Shown here piece by piece: positions 34,773-43,288 of a stretch of 64,000 nt of DNA (the first letter of the stretch is position 1; every line of letters starts with the position of its first letter). The notes beneath the pieces were generated by a model that worked only from the letters and a program-made list of their open reading frames with translations, did no database searches and was not told the origin of the DNA. The position numbers and the translations under genes were made by a program. The stretch comes from Streptomyces canus (GTDB lineage Bacteria > Actinomycetota > Actinomycetes > Streptomycetales > Streptomycetaceae), in contig NZ_JAUSWW010000001.1 of assembly GCF_030815415.1 (NCBI RefSeq), positions 2,356,001 through 2,420,000 of the forward strand, written 5' to 3'.

Positions 34773-35162
34773 TCAGCAGCTGTAGTTGACCAGCTTGAAC
34801 GTGGCGTAGTGGTCCGCCGTGTAGTAGTCCTCCTGGGTCTTCTGGCCGGTGACGATGCGACGGGCTCCGCGAGTGGACGATCCGGGCGTGATGACCGTGT
34901 ACTCGTGGTAGTAGCTGCTCGACTGGCTGGGCAGGACGCCTTCCCGGTTCTGGAAGACGGTGCCGTCCTGGGAGTACGGGTAGGGACCACCCTGCTCGAT
35001 CAGGTCGAGGGTGTCGTGCGCCTGGGAGGGCAGGGCGCTGTAGCAGATGCTGCCGACCGCGGCGGCGGCCGGGGAGGCCGTGGCGACGGTGCCGCCGACG
35101 AGAAGCGCGGACAGGACGGCGACCGCGGCGCCGATGCGAGTGATTCGTGGGGGGAATCTCAT
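34773..35162 (-). CDS. Secreted guanyl-specific ribonuclease (RNase Sa / N1-T1-barnase family)
   Basis: The 129-aa precursor has a signal peptide (IGAAVAVLSALLVGGTVATASPAAAA) and a mature domain of about 95 residues that closely matches RNase Sa of S. aureofaciens. It contains CYSALPSQAHDTLDLIEQGG, FQNREGVLP, the catalytic Glu in YYHEYTV, Arg in TRGARRIVTG and His in YTADHYATF. Two Cys (in ICYSAL and at the C-terminus NYSC) form the conserved disulfide. The enzyme cleaves RNA after G outside the cell. No barstar-like inhibitor gene is adjacent, so either export is tight or the inhibitor is elsewhere. All catalytic residues are present. Confidence 0.93.
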   Translation of the reverse strand: MRFPPRITRIGAAVAVLSALLVGGTVATASPAAAAVGSICYSALPSQAHDTLDLIEQGGPYPYSQDGTVFQNREGVLPSQSSSYYHEYTVITPGSSTRGARRIVTGQKTQEDYYTADHYATFKLVNYSC

Positions 35163-35248
35163 GCCCTCATGATGACGCGCGTAGACAGTGGCATGTCAAT
35201 GACAACTCCGGAGATTTTTACTGTCAAGTCCGATGAGTTTTCCCGGAG

Positions 35249-36154
35249 TTAACCTGCCGCCCGGCGTCCCCACGCGGTCCCCACAAGCACCAGCGCGCCC
35301 CCCGCCAGGCCGAGCACGCCGAGCCGTTCCCCGCCGAGCGCGATACCGGCCAGGGCGGCCCACAGGGGCTCGGTGCCCAGGAGCAGGCTGACCCGGGACG
35401 GGGAGGTGCGGCGGACCGCCCACATCTGCACGAAGAAGGCGAACAACGTGCAGAACACGGACAGGAACAGCAGCCCGGCCCACTCGCGCGGTCCGAAGTC
35501 CACGGCCGTCTGCCAGGGCTTGGCGTCGGCGCCGGTCGCCAGGAGCGCGAACACCGCCACGGCGGCGCCGAGTTGGACGGTGGTCAGGGAGAGCGCGTCG
35601 GCGCCCTGGACGGACTTGACGCGGGACATGGCGAGGACGTGGACCGTGCGTGCCAGGGCCGCGAGCAGCATGAGCAGATCGCCGAGGGAGGGCGAGGTGA
35701 AGCCGCCGCCCTGGGTGAGCAGGACGACGCCGAGCACAGAGAGTGCGGCGGCGCCGAGGAAGGCCCGTGAGGGGCGGGTGCGGGTGACGGCGGCCTCGGC
35801 GAGCGGCGTGAAGATCATGGTGAGGCTGATGATGAGGCCCGCGTTGGTGGCCGACGTGTGGACGACGCCGTACGTCTCCAGCAGGAAGATCCCGCTGAGG
35901 ATCAGCCCGAGGAGTCCGGCCCCGCGCCACTGGGCGGCGCTCAGGGTGCGCAGCGAGCGCCACCCGGCGGCCACGAGGGCGGGCAGGACGATCGCGAAGC
36001 GCAGCACCAGGACCGCGATCACCGTGCGGGCGGTGGTGATGTCCTTGGCGGCGAGATAGCTCGCGCCCCACACCACCGCCACGAGCAGGACGGGCAGGTC
36101 GGTCAGCCAGGTGCGGCGGGGCGCGAGGACGCGCGGTACGGCGATCGAGGACAT
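35249..36154 (-). CDS. EamA/DMT-family transporter (drug/metabolite exporter)
   Basis: The 301-aa protein has ten predicted membrane helices in two EamA repeats, seen as VLLVAVVWGASYLAAK at the start and FLSVFCTLFAFFVQMWAV with LLGTEPLWAALAGIALGGERLG near the end. Members move small metabolites or amino acids, often outward; the substrate is not evident. ATG at 36154 is preceded by GGGAGAG about 9 bases upstream and begins just before the first helix. A longer frame from 36208 adds only polar residues. It is monocistronic in appearance, downstream of the DHFR-like gene on the same strand. Confidence 0.87.
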   Translation of the reverse strand: MSSIAVPRVLAPRRTWLTDLPVLLVAVVWGASYLAAKDITTARTVIAVLVLRFAIVLPALVAAGWRSLRTLSAAQWRGAGLLGLILSGIFLLETYGVVHTSATNAGLIISLTMIFTPLAEAAVTRTRPSRAFLGAAALSVLGVVLLTQGGGFTSPSLGDLLMLLAALARTVHVLAMSRVKSVQGADALSLTTVQLGAAVAVFALLATGADAKPWQTAVDFGPREWAGLLFLSVFCTLFAFFVQMWAVRRTSPSRVSLLLGTEPLWAALAGIALGGERLGVLGLAGGALVLVGTAWGRRAAG

Positions 36155-36245
36155 CTGGGCGGCTCTCCCGGTCTCCCTCGGTGATGTGGAGACGTCGGTG
36201 GCTCGCACGCGGAGCGATCACCGTACTCGCGCGGCCGGACTTCGC

Positions 36246-36872
36246 CTAGGGGTTTTCGGGGAGCTCGTACGACCCGTACTCCGGCCGTCCCGCCAGGTCG
36301 TAGGTCTGGATGGAGGCGCCCGTGGAGGTGATGAGCCCGCTCCGGTGCGTGAAGGCGGTGGGCAGGCTGCCCTCGGTGAAGAGGCGGCGGCCGGCGCCGA
36401 GCACGACCGGGAAGGTGATCAGGTGGACGGTGTCGATCAGGTCGAGATTCAGCAGGGAGCGCAGGAGCGCTCCGCTGCCGTGGAGCTGGATCTCGCCGTC
36501 GGTGCGCTCCTTGAGGGAGGTGACCTCCTTGGCGAGGTCGCCGCCGATGACGGTGGTGCCGGACCACTCCGGGTCGGTGAGAGTGGACGAGGCGACGTAC
36601 TTCGGCAGGGCGTTGAGCTTCACGGCGACCGGGTTGGCGGGGTCGGTCACCTTCGGCCAGTACCCGGCGAAGATGTCGTACGTACGACGGCCGAGGAGGA
36701 ACGCGCCGACGTCGGCGAAGACCCCGTCGACGAACCGGCCGAAGTCCTCGTCGGCGTACGGGACGGTCCAGCCGCCCTGCTCGAAGCCGTTCCTGGTGTC
36801 CTCCTGGGGGCCGCCGGGGCCCTGGTAGACGCCGTCGAGGCTGACGAAGATCTGGGAGACGAGCTTGCCCAT
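36246..36872 (-). CDS. Dihydrofolate reductase-like / RibD C-terminal family reductase
   Basis: The 208-aa protein belongs to the DHFR-like RibD_C group of NADPH-dependent reductases. It has MGKLVSQIFVSLDGVYQGPGG, the nucleotide-binding LLGRRTYDIFAGYWP, and the later IQLHGSGALLRSLLNLDLIDTVHLITFPVVLGAGRRLF. These proteins are related to RibD, but stand-alone copies have unknown substrates. Length is normal. It is followed by the EamA gene after about 90 bases, and the AIM24 gene on the same strand ends 80 bases upstream. No regulator is adjacent. Confidence 0.9.
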   Translation of the reverse strand: MGKLVSQIFVSLDGVYQGPGGPQEDTRNGFEQGGWTVPYADEDFGRFVDGVFADVGAFLLGRRTYDIFAGYWPKVTDPANPVAVKLNALPKYVASSTLTDPEWSGTTVIGGDLAKEVTSLKERTDGEIQLHGSGALLRSLLNLDLIDTVHLITFPVVLGAGRRLFTEGSLPTAFTHRSGLITSTGASIQTYDLAGRPEYGSYELPENP

Positions 36873-36952
36873 GACGGGTGCCTTCTCTCTCGGGTGGGGT
36901 CTGTTGTCATCAGCTCAGACCCCACCGGCGCCCGCAACTCATCGGTGGCGCG

Positions 36953-37768
36953 TCACCCGGCGTTCGTCGAGAACAGGCCGCCCGTCGGACCCTGCTTGTC
37001 GCCGCCCTGCGCCTTCTTCAGGGCGTTGGCGAGGCTCTCGATGGTGAGGGACTGGAGGATGACGCGGCCGTTGCCCTCCAGGGTGGCCAGGGAGAGGCCC
37101 TCGCCGCCGAAGACGGCGTTCATGAGCCCCTGCCGGTTGAGGCCGCCGACGCGCTGGACGCCGTAGCGGATGCCCTCCTCGAAGGCGACGACGCAGCCCG
37201 TGTCGACCTCGATGCGACCCCCGAAGTCGGCCGGATCGAGGTCGATGAAGTTTCCGGCGCCGGCGATGATCACGGTGCCGCGGCCGGTGAACTTCTCCAG
37301 GACGAACCCCTCGCCGCCCTTCATGCCGGTCCGGCCGCCCTGGAAGGCGATGCCGAAGTCGACGGTGGACTCGGCGGCGACGAAGGCGTCCTTCTCCGCG
37401 AACCACGCGCGCGTGCCGTCGAGCTCCAGGGCCCGCATCTCACCGGGCAGGACGCCCGCGAAGCCGACGGTGCCCTCGCCGCCGGTCGACGTGAAGTACT
37501 GGAACGCCGGCGACTCGCCCGCCAGGGCGCGCTGACCGACCTGCATGGCGGTGCCCATGGCCTGGCGGAGCATGCCGCCCATGCCGCCGGCGCCGCCCTG
37601 GGGCTGCTGTCCGCCGGGGTTCGACGGGCCGCCGAGGCGGGTCTCCATGGTGACGTTCGCGGTCTTGAACAGGAACTTTCCGGCCTCGCAGTACACGGTC
37701 TGACCGGGCTGCAGGCTGACGACCGCCATCTGCATGGCGTTGCCGACGATGTCTTGCTGAAGGGTCAC
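36953..37768 (-). CDS. AIM24/TspC-family protein
   Basis: The 271-aa protein matches the AIM24 (DUF124) beta-helix family: NAMQMAVVSLQPGQTVYCEAGKF at the start, a Gly-rich insertion (PGGQQPQGGAGGMGGMLRQ), repeated short strands with GEGFVLEKFTGRGTVIIAGAG, and IEVDTGCVVAFEEGIRYGVQRVGG. Function is unknown in bacteria; the fold resembles TRAP/tryptophan RNA-binding-like repeats. The start was placed at GTG 37768 because related proteins begin VTLQQ-IVGNAMQM; there is no clear Shine-Dalgarno. The longer open frame upstream overlaps the divergent SDR gene and is rejected. Confidence 0.85.
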   Translation of the reverse strand: MTLQQDIVGNAMQMAVVSLQPGQTVYCEAGKFLFKTANVTMETRLGGPSNPGGQQPQGGAGGMGGMLRQAMGTAMQVGQRALAGESPAFQYFTSTGGEGTVGFAGVLPGEMRALELDGTRAWFAEKDAFVAAESTVDFGIAFQGGRTGMKGGEGFVLEKFTGRGTVIIAGAGNFIDLDPADFGGRIEVDTGCVVAFEEGIRYGVQRVGGLNRQGLMNAVFGGEGLSLATLEGNGRVILQSLTIESLANALKKAQGGDKQGPTGGLFSTNAG

Positions 37769-37868
37769 GTCAGGAGAACGCGGGAAGCGGAGGAAAGAGT
37801 TCCGGGCATCCCACCTCGGTGTCCGTTCGCCGCCAGCACGGGCGTCCGCGGACCACTGGGATGGAGCC

Positions 37869-38606
37869 ATGACTACTTCTCTGAACGGCAAGGTGGCTCT
37901 CGTCACGGGCGGCAGCCGCGGGATCGGCGCGGCGACGGCGGTACGGCTGGCCCGGGAGGGCGCGGACGTGGCCCTCACGTACGTGAACGGCAAGGAGGCG
38001 GCCGAGGACGTCGTACGGGCCGTCGAGGCGGAGGGGCGCCGTGCGGTGGCCCTGCGGGCGGACTCCGCGGACGCGGCCGAGGCGGCGGAGGCGGTGGACC
38101 GCGCGGCGGAGGCGCTGGGCGGCCTGGACGTGCTGGTGAACAACGTGGGCGTGGGGGTGCTGGGCCCGCTGGAGGACCTGTCGCTCGCGGAGGTGGACCG
38201 GGTGCTGGCGGTCAATGTGCGCGGGGTGTTCCTGGCCTCGCAGGCGGCGGCCGCGCGGATGACGTCCGGTGGCCGGATCATCACCGTCGGCACCTGTATG
38301 ACGCAGCGGGTGCCGGGCCCCGGCGGAACCCTCTACACGACCAGCAAGTCGGCCCTGATCGGCCTCACGAAGGCCCTCGCCAGGGAACTTGGCCCCCGCG
38401 GCATCACCGCGAACATCGTGCATCCGGGCCCTGTCGACACGGACATGAATCCGGCGGACGGTCCCTACGCGGCGGGGCAGGCGGCGATGACGGCGCTCGG
38501 GCGGTTCGGGACGGCCGGCGAGGTGGCGGGGATGGTCGCCTACCTGGTGGGGGCGGATTACGTCACGGGGGCGGAGTTGTCGGTGGACGGGGGGCACGCG
38601 GCGTGA
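37869..38606 (+). CDS. Short-chain dehydrogenase/reductase (FabG-like)
   Basis: The 245-aa protein is a classical SDR with the NAD(P) motif TGGSRGIG, the NNVG motif and the catalytic Tyr and Lys in LYTTSKSALIG. In closely similar SDRs a catalytic Ser precedes the Tyr by about 13-14 residues within a GS motif. Here that stretch reads VGTCMTQRVP, so Thr or Cys replaces Ser. The C-terminal PGPVDTDMNP segment is that of FabG-type reductases. The substrate is unknown. ATG at 37869 follows the AIM24 promoter region. It is divergent from AIM24 and is followed by a hairpin-rich repeat. Confidence 0.88.
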   Translation: MTTSLNGKVALVTGGSRGIGAATAVRLAREGADVALTYVNGKEAAEDVVRAVEAEGRRAVALRADSADAAEAAEAVDRAAEALGGLDVLVNNVGVGVLGPLEDLSLAEVDRVLAVNVRGVFLASQAAAARMTSGGRIITVGTCMTQRVPGPGGTLYTTSKSALIGLTKALARELGPRGITANIVHPGPVDTDMNPADGPYAAGQAAMTALGRFGTAGEVAGMVAYLVGADYVTGAELSVDGGHAA

Positions 38607-38652
38607 CGCCCGTGTGATGTTCTCGCCCCCGCCGCCCCTACCCGTCCCGTCC

Positions 38653-38736
38653 CTGGGGGCTGCCGCCCCCAGATCCCCGCTTCGGCCCTGAACGGGCCTC
38701 GTCCTCAAACGCCGGACGGGCTGGGTCTCTCAGCCC
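38653..38736. repeat. Dispersed-type intergenic repeat with three hairpins
   Basis: Three stem-loops follow one another: CTGGGGGC/GCCCCCAG (38653-38672), GGCCC/GGGCC (38684-38698) and GGGCTG/CAGCCC (38718-38736). The block looks like an intergenic repeat I have seen in many streptomycete genomes. It lies between converging genes and may end transcription from both sides. Confidence 0.65.
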
Positions 38737-38762
38737 CTCCGGCGCTTGACGCCCTGCGTGTG

Positions 38763-39893
38763 TCAGCCGCCGAGCTCCTGATGCCGCGCCGCCAAGGCTG
38801 CCGCGCCGGCCTCCGTGAGCGAGCCGTGCAGCCGCAGTCGGGAGATGCCGCCGTCCGGGAAGATGTCCACGCGCGCGTGGGTGCCGACCGCCGGGGCCGG
38901 GAGGACGAAGCGGTGATCGGTGTCGGGCTGGAGGCGGGTGCGCGGGAGGATCTCCGTCCACTCGCCGTTCTCGCCGTCCTTGACGGACACCGAGGCCCAG
39001 CCGGCGCTGTTCCCCTTCAGATACGCCGTGTCGATCTCGATCGCGCGGATCTGGGACTGGGCCACCAGGCGGTAGCGGATCCAGTCGTTGCCCTGGTCGC
39101 GGCGGCGGCGGGTCTCCCAGCCGTCGTCCATCTTGCGGGAGCGGCCCGGCTGGATGGTGTTGGAGGCCGGGGAGTAGAACAGGTTGGAGGCGTCCTCGGC
39201 CCGGCCGCCGTTCTCCAGGGCGACCACGTCGAAGGTGCCGAGGACCGACAGCCACTGGGGGTCCGGGACCACCTCGCCGTGGACCCGCAGGCGGGCGATG
39301 CCGCCGTCGGGGTGCTGGTTGACGCGCAGGTGCGTGAAGCGCTGCTCGACCGAGACCTCGAAGCCGTTCGCCGCGTGGCCGCCGACCGCCGTGCGCGGGA
39401 CCAGCGTCGTCCACTTCACGTCGTCGCCCAGCAGCTCCTCCGGCGACGGCGAGCCCGCCACCGACGTGCCCTCGACCGACACCGCCTGCGGGTAGTTGCC
39501 GCGGAAGTGGGCCGTGTCGACGACGATGCCGCGGATCACGCCGGGCGCACCGAGGCGGACCAGCGCCCAGTCGTGGTCCTCGGCCGTCGGCCACGGGTGC
39601 CCGGCGGAGGCACCGCGGCGGCGGCGCGTCTCCCAGCCGTCCATGATCTTGCCCTTGTGCCCGAAGTGCTCGGGGTCGAACTCGGCGCGCCCGGCGATCA
39701 GCAGGTTCTCGCGCTGGGCGAAGAACTCGTCGTTGGCGGCGATGACTCCGGCACCGAGCTGCCGGGCGGCGAGGTCGGCGTACTGGGTGAAGGGGAAGTC
39801 GGCGGTGCGGTAGTCCGCGTACGGGTCACCGCCGCCGTACGGGTTCGCGTCGCCGGTGAAGCGAGCCGGAGGAGATTGATGCTGCGCCGTCAA
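38763..39893 (-). CDS. alc: Allantoicase
   Basis: The 376-aa protein has two copies of the allantoicase jelly-roll domain. Both contain the repeat MDxGWETRRRR (in KIMDGWETRRRRGAS and KMDDGWETRRRRDQGND) and the later HPDGGIARLRVHG / FPDGGISRLRLHG. The enzyme turns allantoate into ureidoglycolate and urea in purine nitrogen recovery. Length is normal. It starts 46 bases after the allantoinase stop on the same strand, so allB and alc form one unit controlled from the allB promoter. All conserved blocks are present in both halves. Confidence 0.95.
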   Translation of the reverse strand: MTAQHQSPPARFTGDANPYGGGDPYADYRTADFPFTQYADLAARQLGAGVIAANDEFFAQRENLLIAGRAEFDPEHFGHKGKIMDGWETRRRRGASAGHPWPTAEDHDWALVRLGAPGVIRGIVVDTAHFRGNYPQAVSVEGTSVAGSPSPEELLGDDVKWTTLVPRTAVGGHAANGFEVSVEQRFTHLRVNQHPDGGIARLRVHGEVVPDPQWLSVLGTFDVVALENGGRAEDASNLFYSPASNTIQPGRSRKMDDGWETRRRRDQGNDWIRYRLVAQSQIRAIEIDTAYLKGNSAGWASVSVKDGENGEWTEILPRTRLQPDTDHRFVLPAPAVGTHARVDIFPDGGISRLRLHGSLTEAGAAALAARHQELGG

Positions 39894-39939
39894 AGGTCTG
39901 CCTTTCGGGAGTCGGCCGCTGCGGGTGCGGAGGTCTGTA

Positions 39940-41277
39940 TCAGTGGTCCCGGGTGAGGAGCCGGCCCTTCGGCTCCGTGAACTCGCCGTCCTGGACGATG
40001 CGTTCGCCGCGCAGCCAGGTCGACTTCACGACGCCGTACAGGGTCTTGCCCGCGTACGCCGTCACGCGGTTGCGGTGCTGGAGCCGCGCCGGGTCGACGG
40101 TGAAGGTCTCGTCGGGCGCGAGGATCGCGAAGTCGGCGTCGCGGCCGGCCTCGATGGCGCCCTTGTGGTCCAGGCCGACCAGTTCGGAGGTCCGGGTGGA
40201 CATCCAGCGGACGACGTCCTCGAGCGAGTGGTCACGCCTGCGTGCCTCGGTCCACACGGCCGCGAGGCTCAGCTGGAGGCCCGAGATGCCGCCCCACGCC
40301 GTCGCGAAGTCGTCCGTCTTCAGGTCGGCCGTCGACGGCGAGTGGTCGGTGACCACGCAGTCGATGGTGCCGTCGGCCAGCGCCTGCCAGAGCAGGTCCT
40401 GGTTGGCGGACTCGCGGATCGGCGGGCAGCACTTGAATTCGCTGGCACCGTCGGGGACTTCCTCGGCGGTGAGGGTGAGGTAGTGCGGGCAGGTCTCGAC
40501 CGTGATGCGGACGCCCTCGGCCTTGGCGGCGGCGATGAGCGGGAGCGCGTCGCTCGACGAGAGGTGCAGGACGTGCACGCGCGCGTCCAGCCGCTTCGCC
40601 TGGGCGATGAGCTGGGCGATCGCGGTGTCCTCGGCGTCGCGCGGGCGGGAGGCCAGGAAGTCGGCGTACCTGGGGCCGGCCTGCTGCGGGGCGGCCTCCA
40701 GGTGGTGCGGGTCCTCGGCGTGCACGATCAGCAGGCCGCCGAAGGAGGTGATCTCGGCCAGCGACCGGGCGAGCCGGCCATGTTCCAGGTGCGGGAACTC
40801 GTCCACGCCGGACGGGGACAGGAACGCCTTGAAGCCGAAGACACCGGCCTCGTGCAGCGGGCGCAGGTCCTTGACGTTGTCGGGCAGGGCGCCGCCCCAG
40901 AAGCCGACGTCGATGTGGGCCTTGTCGGCGGCGACTTCCTGCTTCGTACGGAGGTTGTCGACGGTCGTCGTCGGCGGCAGGGAGTTGAGGGGCATGTCGA
41001 CGAGGGTGGTGATGCCGCCGGCCGCCGCCGCGCGCGTGGCGGTCCAGAAGCCCTCCCACTCGGTGCGGCCCGGGTCGTTGACGTGCACATGGGTGTCGAC
41101 CAGGCCGGGCAGGACGACGTGGTCGCCGACGTCCTCCAGCCGGGCACCCTCCGGGACGGCGGCGTCGTACGGCAGGACGGCCGTGATCTTTCCGGCAAAG
41201 ACGGCGACCGAAGCGGCACGCGTCCCTTCCGGAGTGATGACGCGCGTCGAGCGCAGCACCAGTTCTACGTCGGACAC
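39940..41277 (-). CDS. allB: Allantoinase
   Basis: The 445-aa protein is a cyclic amidohydrolase that opens allantoin to allantoate. Metal ligands are visible in [16 protein letters not shown], a Lys in [11 protein letters not shown] that is carboxylated in the family, His in [10 protein letters not shown] and VLHLSSSD, and the catalytic Asp in CVVTDHSPS. It is first in the allB-alc unit and divergent from the IclR-type regulator gene. The 273-base gap between them holds several inverted repeats, including a TTCC-N7-GGAA site also found before aceB. From memory, the homologous S. coelicolor genes are repressed by an IclR protein called AllR. Confidence 0.95.
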   Translation of the reverse strand: MSDVELVLRSTRVITPEGTRAASVAVFAGKITAVLPYDAAVPEGARLEDVGDHVVLPGLVDTHVHVNDPGRTEWEGFWTATRAAAAGGITTLVDMPLNSLPPTTTVDNLRTKQEVAADKAHIDVGFWGGALPDNVKDLRPLHEAGVFGFKAFLSPSGVDEFPHLEHGRLARSLAEITSFGGLLIVHAEDPHHLEAAPQQAGPRYADFLASRPRDAEDTAIAQLIAQAKRLDARVHVLHLSSSDALPLIAAAKAEGVRITVETCPHYLTLTAEEVPDGASEFKCCPPIRESANQDLLWQALADGTIDCVVTDHSPSTADLKTDDFATAWGGISGLQLSLAAVWTEARRRDHSLEDVVRWMSTRTSELVGLDHKGAIEAGRDADFAILAPDETFTVDPARLQHRNRVTAYAGKTLYGVVKSTWLRGERIVQDGEFTEPKGRLLTRDH

Positions 41278-41301
41278 CCGGACCCCTCTCTGTCGCCGTT
41301 G

Positions 41302-41357
41302 TTACTTCCGGGAAACGGGATTTACTTCCACGTAACGGAATTCAACGTTCTGTTGAA
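41302..41357. promoter_or_regulatory. Operator cluster upstream of allB
   Basis: Two 20-base units start with TTACTTCC (41302 and 41322) and match at 16 of 20 positions, that is, two helical turns apart. The second contains the inverted repeat TTCC-ACGTAAC-GGAA (41326-41340). Immediately after comes TTCAAC-GTTCT-GTTGAA (41341-41357). Together they look like a repressor landing platform for the adjacent IclR-type protein. Confidence 0.55.
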
Positions 41358-41443
41358 GGAGTCTTCACTCCCGCTTCCGTGCCGTCAAGGGCACACTTCT
41401 CCAAAGGGCTTCGATGCGCCACACTCTGGACGTTTCCACAAGG

Positions 41444-41459
41444 CGGAATTAGAATTCCG
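41444..41459. promoter_or_regulatory. Palindrome upstream of the IclR-type regulator gene
   Basis: CGGAATT-AG-AATTCCG is a perfect inverted repeat with 7-base arms, 92 bases before the regulator start. It shares the GGAA/TTCC ends of the sites near allB, so it may serve autoregulation. Confidence 0.45.
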
Positions 41460-41550
41460 ACAGGCAGAACGTAGCTACGCACCAGCGGGGAGTCAACCGA
41501 CTGGCGGGTAGGCTTCTGCCCTTTCCCGCCCGCCCCGAAAGGAACGCGCC

Positions 41551-42345
41551 GTGCCGACGTCCAGCGCCAGCACCACCGACTCCGCCAAGTCCACCACTGG
41601 CGGGGTCCAGTCCCTCGAGCGCGCCTTCGATCTGCTGGAGCGGATGGCGGACGCGGGCGGCGAGGTCGGCCTCAGCGAGCTCTCCGCGAGCAGCGGACTG
41701 CCGCTGCCCACCATCCACCGTCTCATGCGCACCCTCGTGGCCTGCGGATACGTCCGTCAGCAGCCCAACCGCCGCTATGCGCTGGGCCCGCGTCTGATCC
41801 GCCTCGGCGAGTCCGCGGCCCGGCTGCTGGGCACCTGGGCCCGCCCCTACCTGGCCCGGCTGGTCCAGGAGACCGGCGAGACGGCGAACATGGCGCTGCT
41901 CGACGGCGACGAGATCGTGTACGTCGCCCAGGTGCCGTCGAAGCACTCGATGCGCATGTTCACCGAGGTCGGCCGGCGCGTCCTGCCGCACTCCACGGGC
42001 GTGGGCAAGGCCCTCCTGGCGAACGTCCCCGACGCCGAGGTGCGCGCCCTGCTCGCCCGTACCGGCATGCCGGCCGCGACGGAGAAGACGATCACCACGC
42101 CGGAGGGCTTCCTCGCGGCCCTGGCGGACGTACGGCAGCTCGGTTACGCGGTGGACGACAACGAGCAGGAGATCGGCGTCCGCTGCCTCGCGGTGTCGGT
42201 CCCCGACTCCCCCACCGCCGCCGCCATCTCGATCTCCGGTCCGGCGGGCCGGGTCACCGAGGCGGCGACGGACAAGATCGTGCCGGTGCTCCAGCAGGTC
42301 GCCGGAGAACTGTCCGAGGCGCTGGCCACCCAGAGCCCCGCATGA
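41551..42345 (+). CDS. allR: IclR-family transcriptional regulator of allantoin use (AllR-type)
   Basis: The 264-aa protein has an N-terminal winged helix (about residues 20-80: SLERAFDLLERMADAGGEVGLSEL, then GLPLPTIHRLMRTLV and YVRQQPNRRYALG). An IclR effector domain follows, with ETANMALLDGDEIVYVAQV and the small-molecule pocket residues around GYAVDDNEQEIGVRCLAVSV. Divergent placement next to allB, and a downstream aceB, match the AllR locus known from S. coelicolor, where it represses allantoin genes and malate synthase. Glyoxylate or allantoin derivatives are plausible effectors. It starts at GTG 41551 with GAAAGGA 7 bases upstream. Its stop overlaps the next gene as ATGA. Confidence 0.88.
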   Translation: MPTSSASTTDSAKSTTGGVQSLERAFDLLERMADAGGEVGLSELSASSGLPLPTIHRLMRTLVACGYVRQQPNRRYALGPRLIRLGESAARLLGTWARPYLARLVQETGETANMALLDGDEIVYVAQVPSKHSMRMFTEVGRRVLPHSTGVGKALLANVPDAEVRALLARTGMPAATEKTITTPEGFLAALADVRQLGYAVDDNEQEIGVRCLAVSVPDSPTAAAISISGPAGRVTEAATDKIVPVLQQVAGELSEALATQSPA

Positions 42346-43037
42346 CCGGCTTAATGCGCTGGCCGGGCCGGTACACCGACCGGCACGGCACCGAGGAGAT
42401 CCTCTTCGAGTCGGACGGCCGGGAGCTGATCCGTACGACGATCAGGGGCGTCCGCTTCGAGGGCGAGTCGATGGACGATCTCGGCGCCCTGGGCGGTGAA
42501 CCGCCCGAGCTCCCCTTCTCCTTCTCCGAGGGAGGCCTGAGCTCCTGCCTCCTGGAGTGGGAGGTTCCGATGCCCGTCGACGTGGCGGGGGACGGCGTAC
42601 GACAGGGTGTGCTGCGCTGCGCCCTGCGACTGAGGGACCCCGGGGGGCCGGGGCGCGGCCCGGACACGGAGCCGCTGACCGCCACCCTGCGTCTGGACGG
42701 ACACGAGTACCGCGTCGCCGGCCCGGGCGACCTCGAGCACGCCCTGCACGCCCTCCAGCGCGAGTTGCCCCGAGCGGCCCGGCTCCGGGCCTGCGTCGCG
42801 TGCGCCTGGTCCGACTACCACCCGGCCGGCAGCCCGATGATGGCGGGGCTGGCCTGCTTCCGTGACGCCAAGGACCTCTACCGCCGGGTGGACGGCAAGC
42901 ACGGGCCGCACGGCATCTTCGCGGTCTGGCACGCACAGACCGAGCTCGTCCAGGAGACCTGGCTGTGCGAGGAGTTCGAGCACCGCACCTCGGACCACGG
43001 CTACCGGGGGCCGTTCCCGTACCGCGGGTCGCTCTGA
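42342..43037 (+). CDS. Conserved streptomycete protein (resembles DUF6304)
   Basis: The 231-aa protein starts inside the stop of the IclR gene (ATGA, 42342-42345) and must be translated with it. It has a beta-rich first half (EEILFESDGRELIRTTIRGVRF) and a C-terminal half with four Cys and several His (RACVACAWSDYHPAGSPMMAGLACF, TWLCEEFEHRTSDHGYRGPFPY). That might bind metal. From memory it fits the streptomycete family DUF6304. No enzyme assignment is possible. Conservation next to allR suggests a role in purine or nitrogen use, which is inference only. Confidence 0.75.
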   Translation: MTGLMRWPGRYTDRHGTEEILFESDGRELIRTTIRGVRFEGESMDDLGALGGEPPELPFSFSEGGLSSCLLEWEVPMPVDVAGDGVRQGVLRCALRLRDPGGPGRGPDTEPLTATLRLDGHEYRVAGPGDLEHALHALQRELPRAARLRACVACAWSDYHPAGSPMMAGLACFRDAKDLYRRVDGKHGPHGIFAVWHAQTELVQETWLCEEFEHRTSDHGYRGPFPYRGSL

Positions 43038-43038
43038 C

Positions 43039-43288
43039 CTAGTGCCGCGGCAGGCAACGTTTGCCCGTCAAGGAGCGGCGTCGTGGGGGTCCCTCCCGCC
43101 CGAGCCGTGCGAAGCGCGGTTCGAGGGTGGGGGAGCGTGCTCTCGGCGTGCCGGCCGGAAGCCCTCGTACTGGACGTACTTGGGCTTTCGGCCGGTGCGG
43201 CGAGTGGGGGCCCCTCCCACGCCCTCAAGGCAGTGGGGGAGCGTGCCGGGCGTCGCGACGGGGCAAACGTTGCCTGCCGCGGCACTAG
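43039..43288. mobile_element. 250-bp palindromic MITE-like element with perfect 28-bp terminal inverted repeats
   Basis: The left end (43039-43066) begins CTAGTGCCGCGGCAGGCAAC, and the right end (43261-43288) is its exact reverse complement over 28 bases. Inside are two or three further stem-loops, for example CCGGCCGGAAGCCC pairing with TGGGCTTTCGGCCGG. No open frame credible as a transposase is present, so it is non-autonomous. The right end reaches into the stop codon of the minus-strand gene at 43285, where a perfect 22-base palindrome centred on ACTAGT is formed. Confidence 0.7.

Noticed and set aside
36953..38293. 446-codon version of the AIM24 gene starting at 38293
   Set aside because: The extra N-terminal 175 codons lie antisense to the SDR gene and have no AIM24 similarity; the family start matches GTG at 37768.
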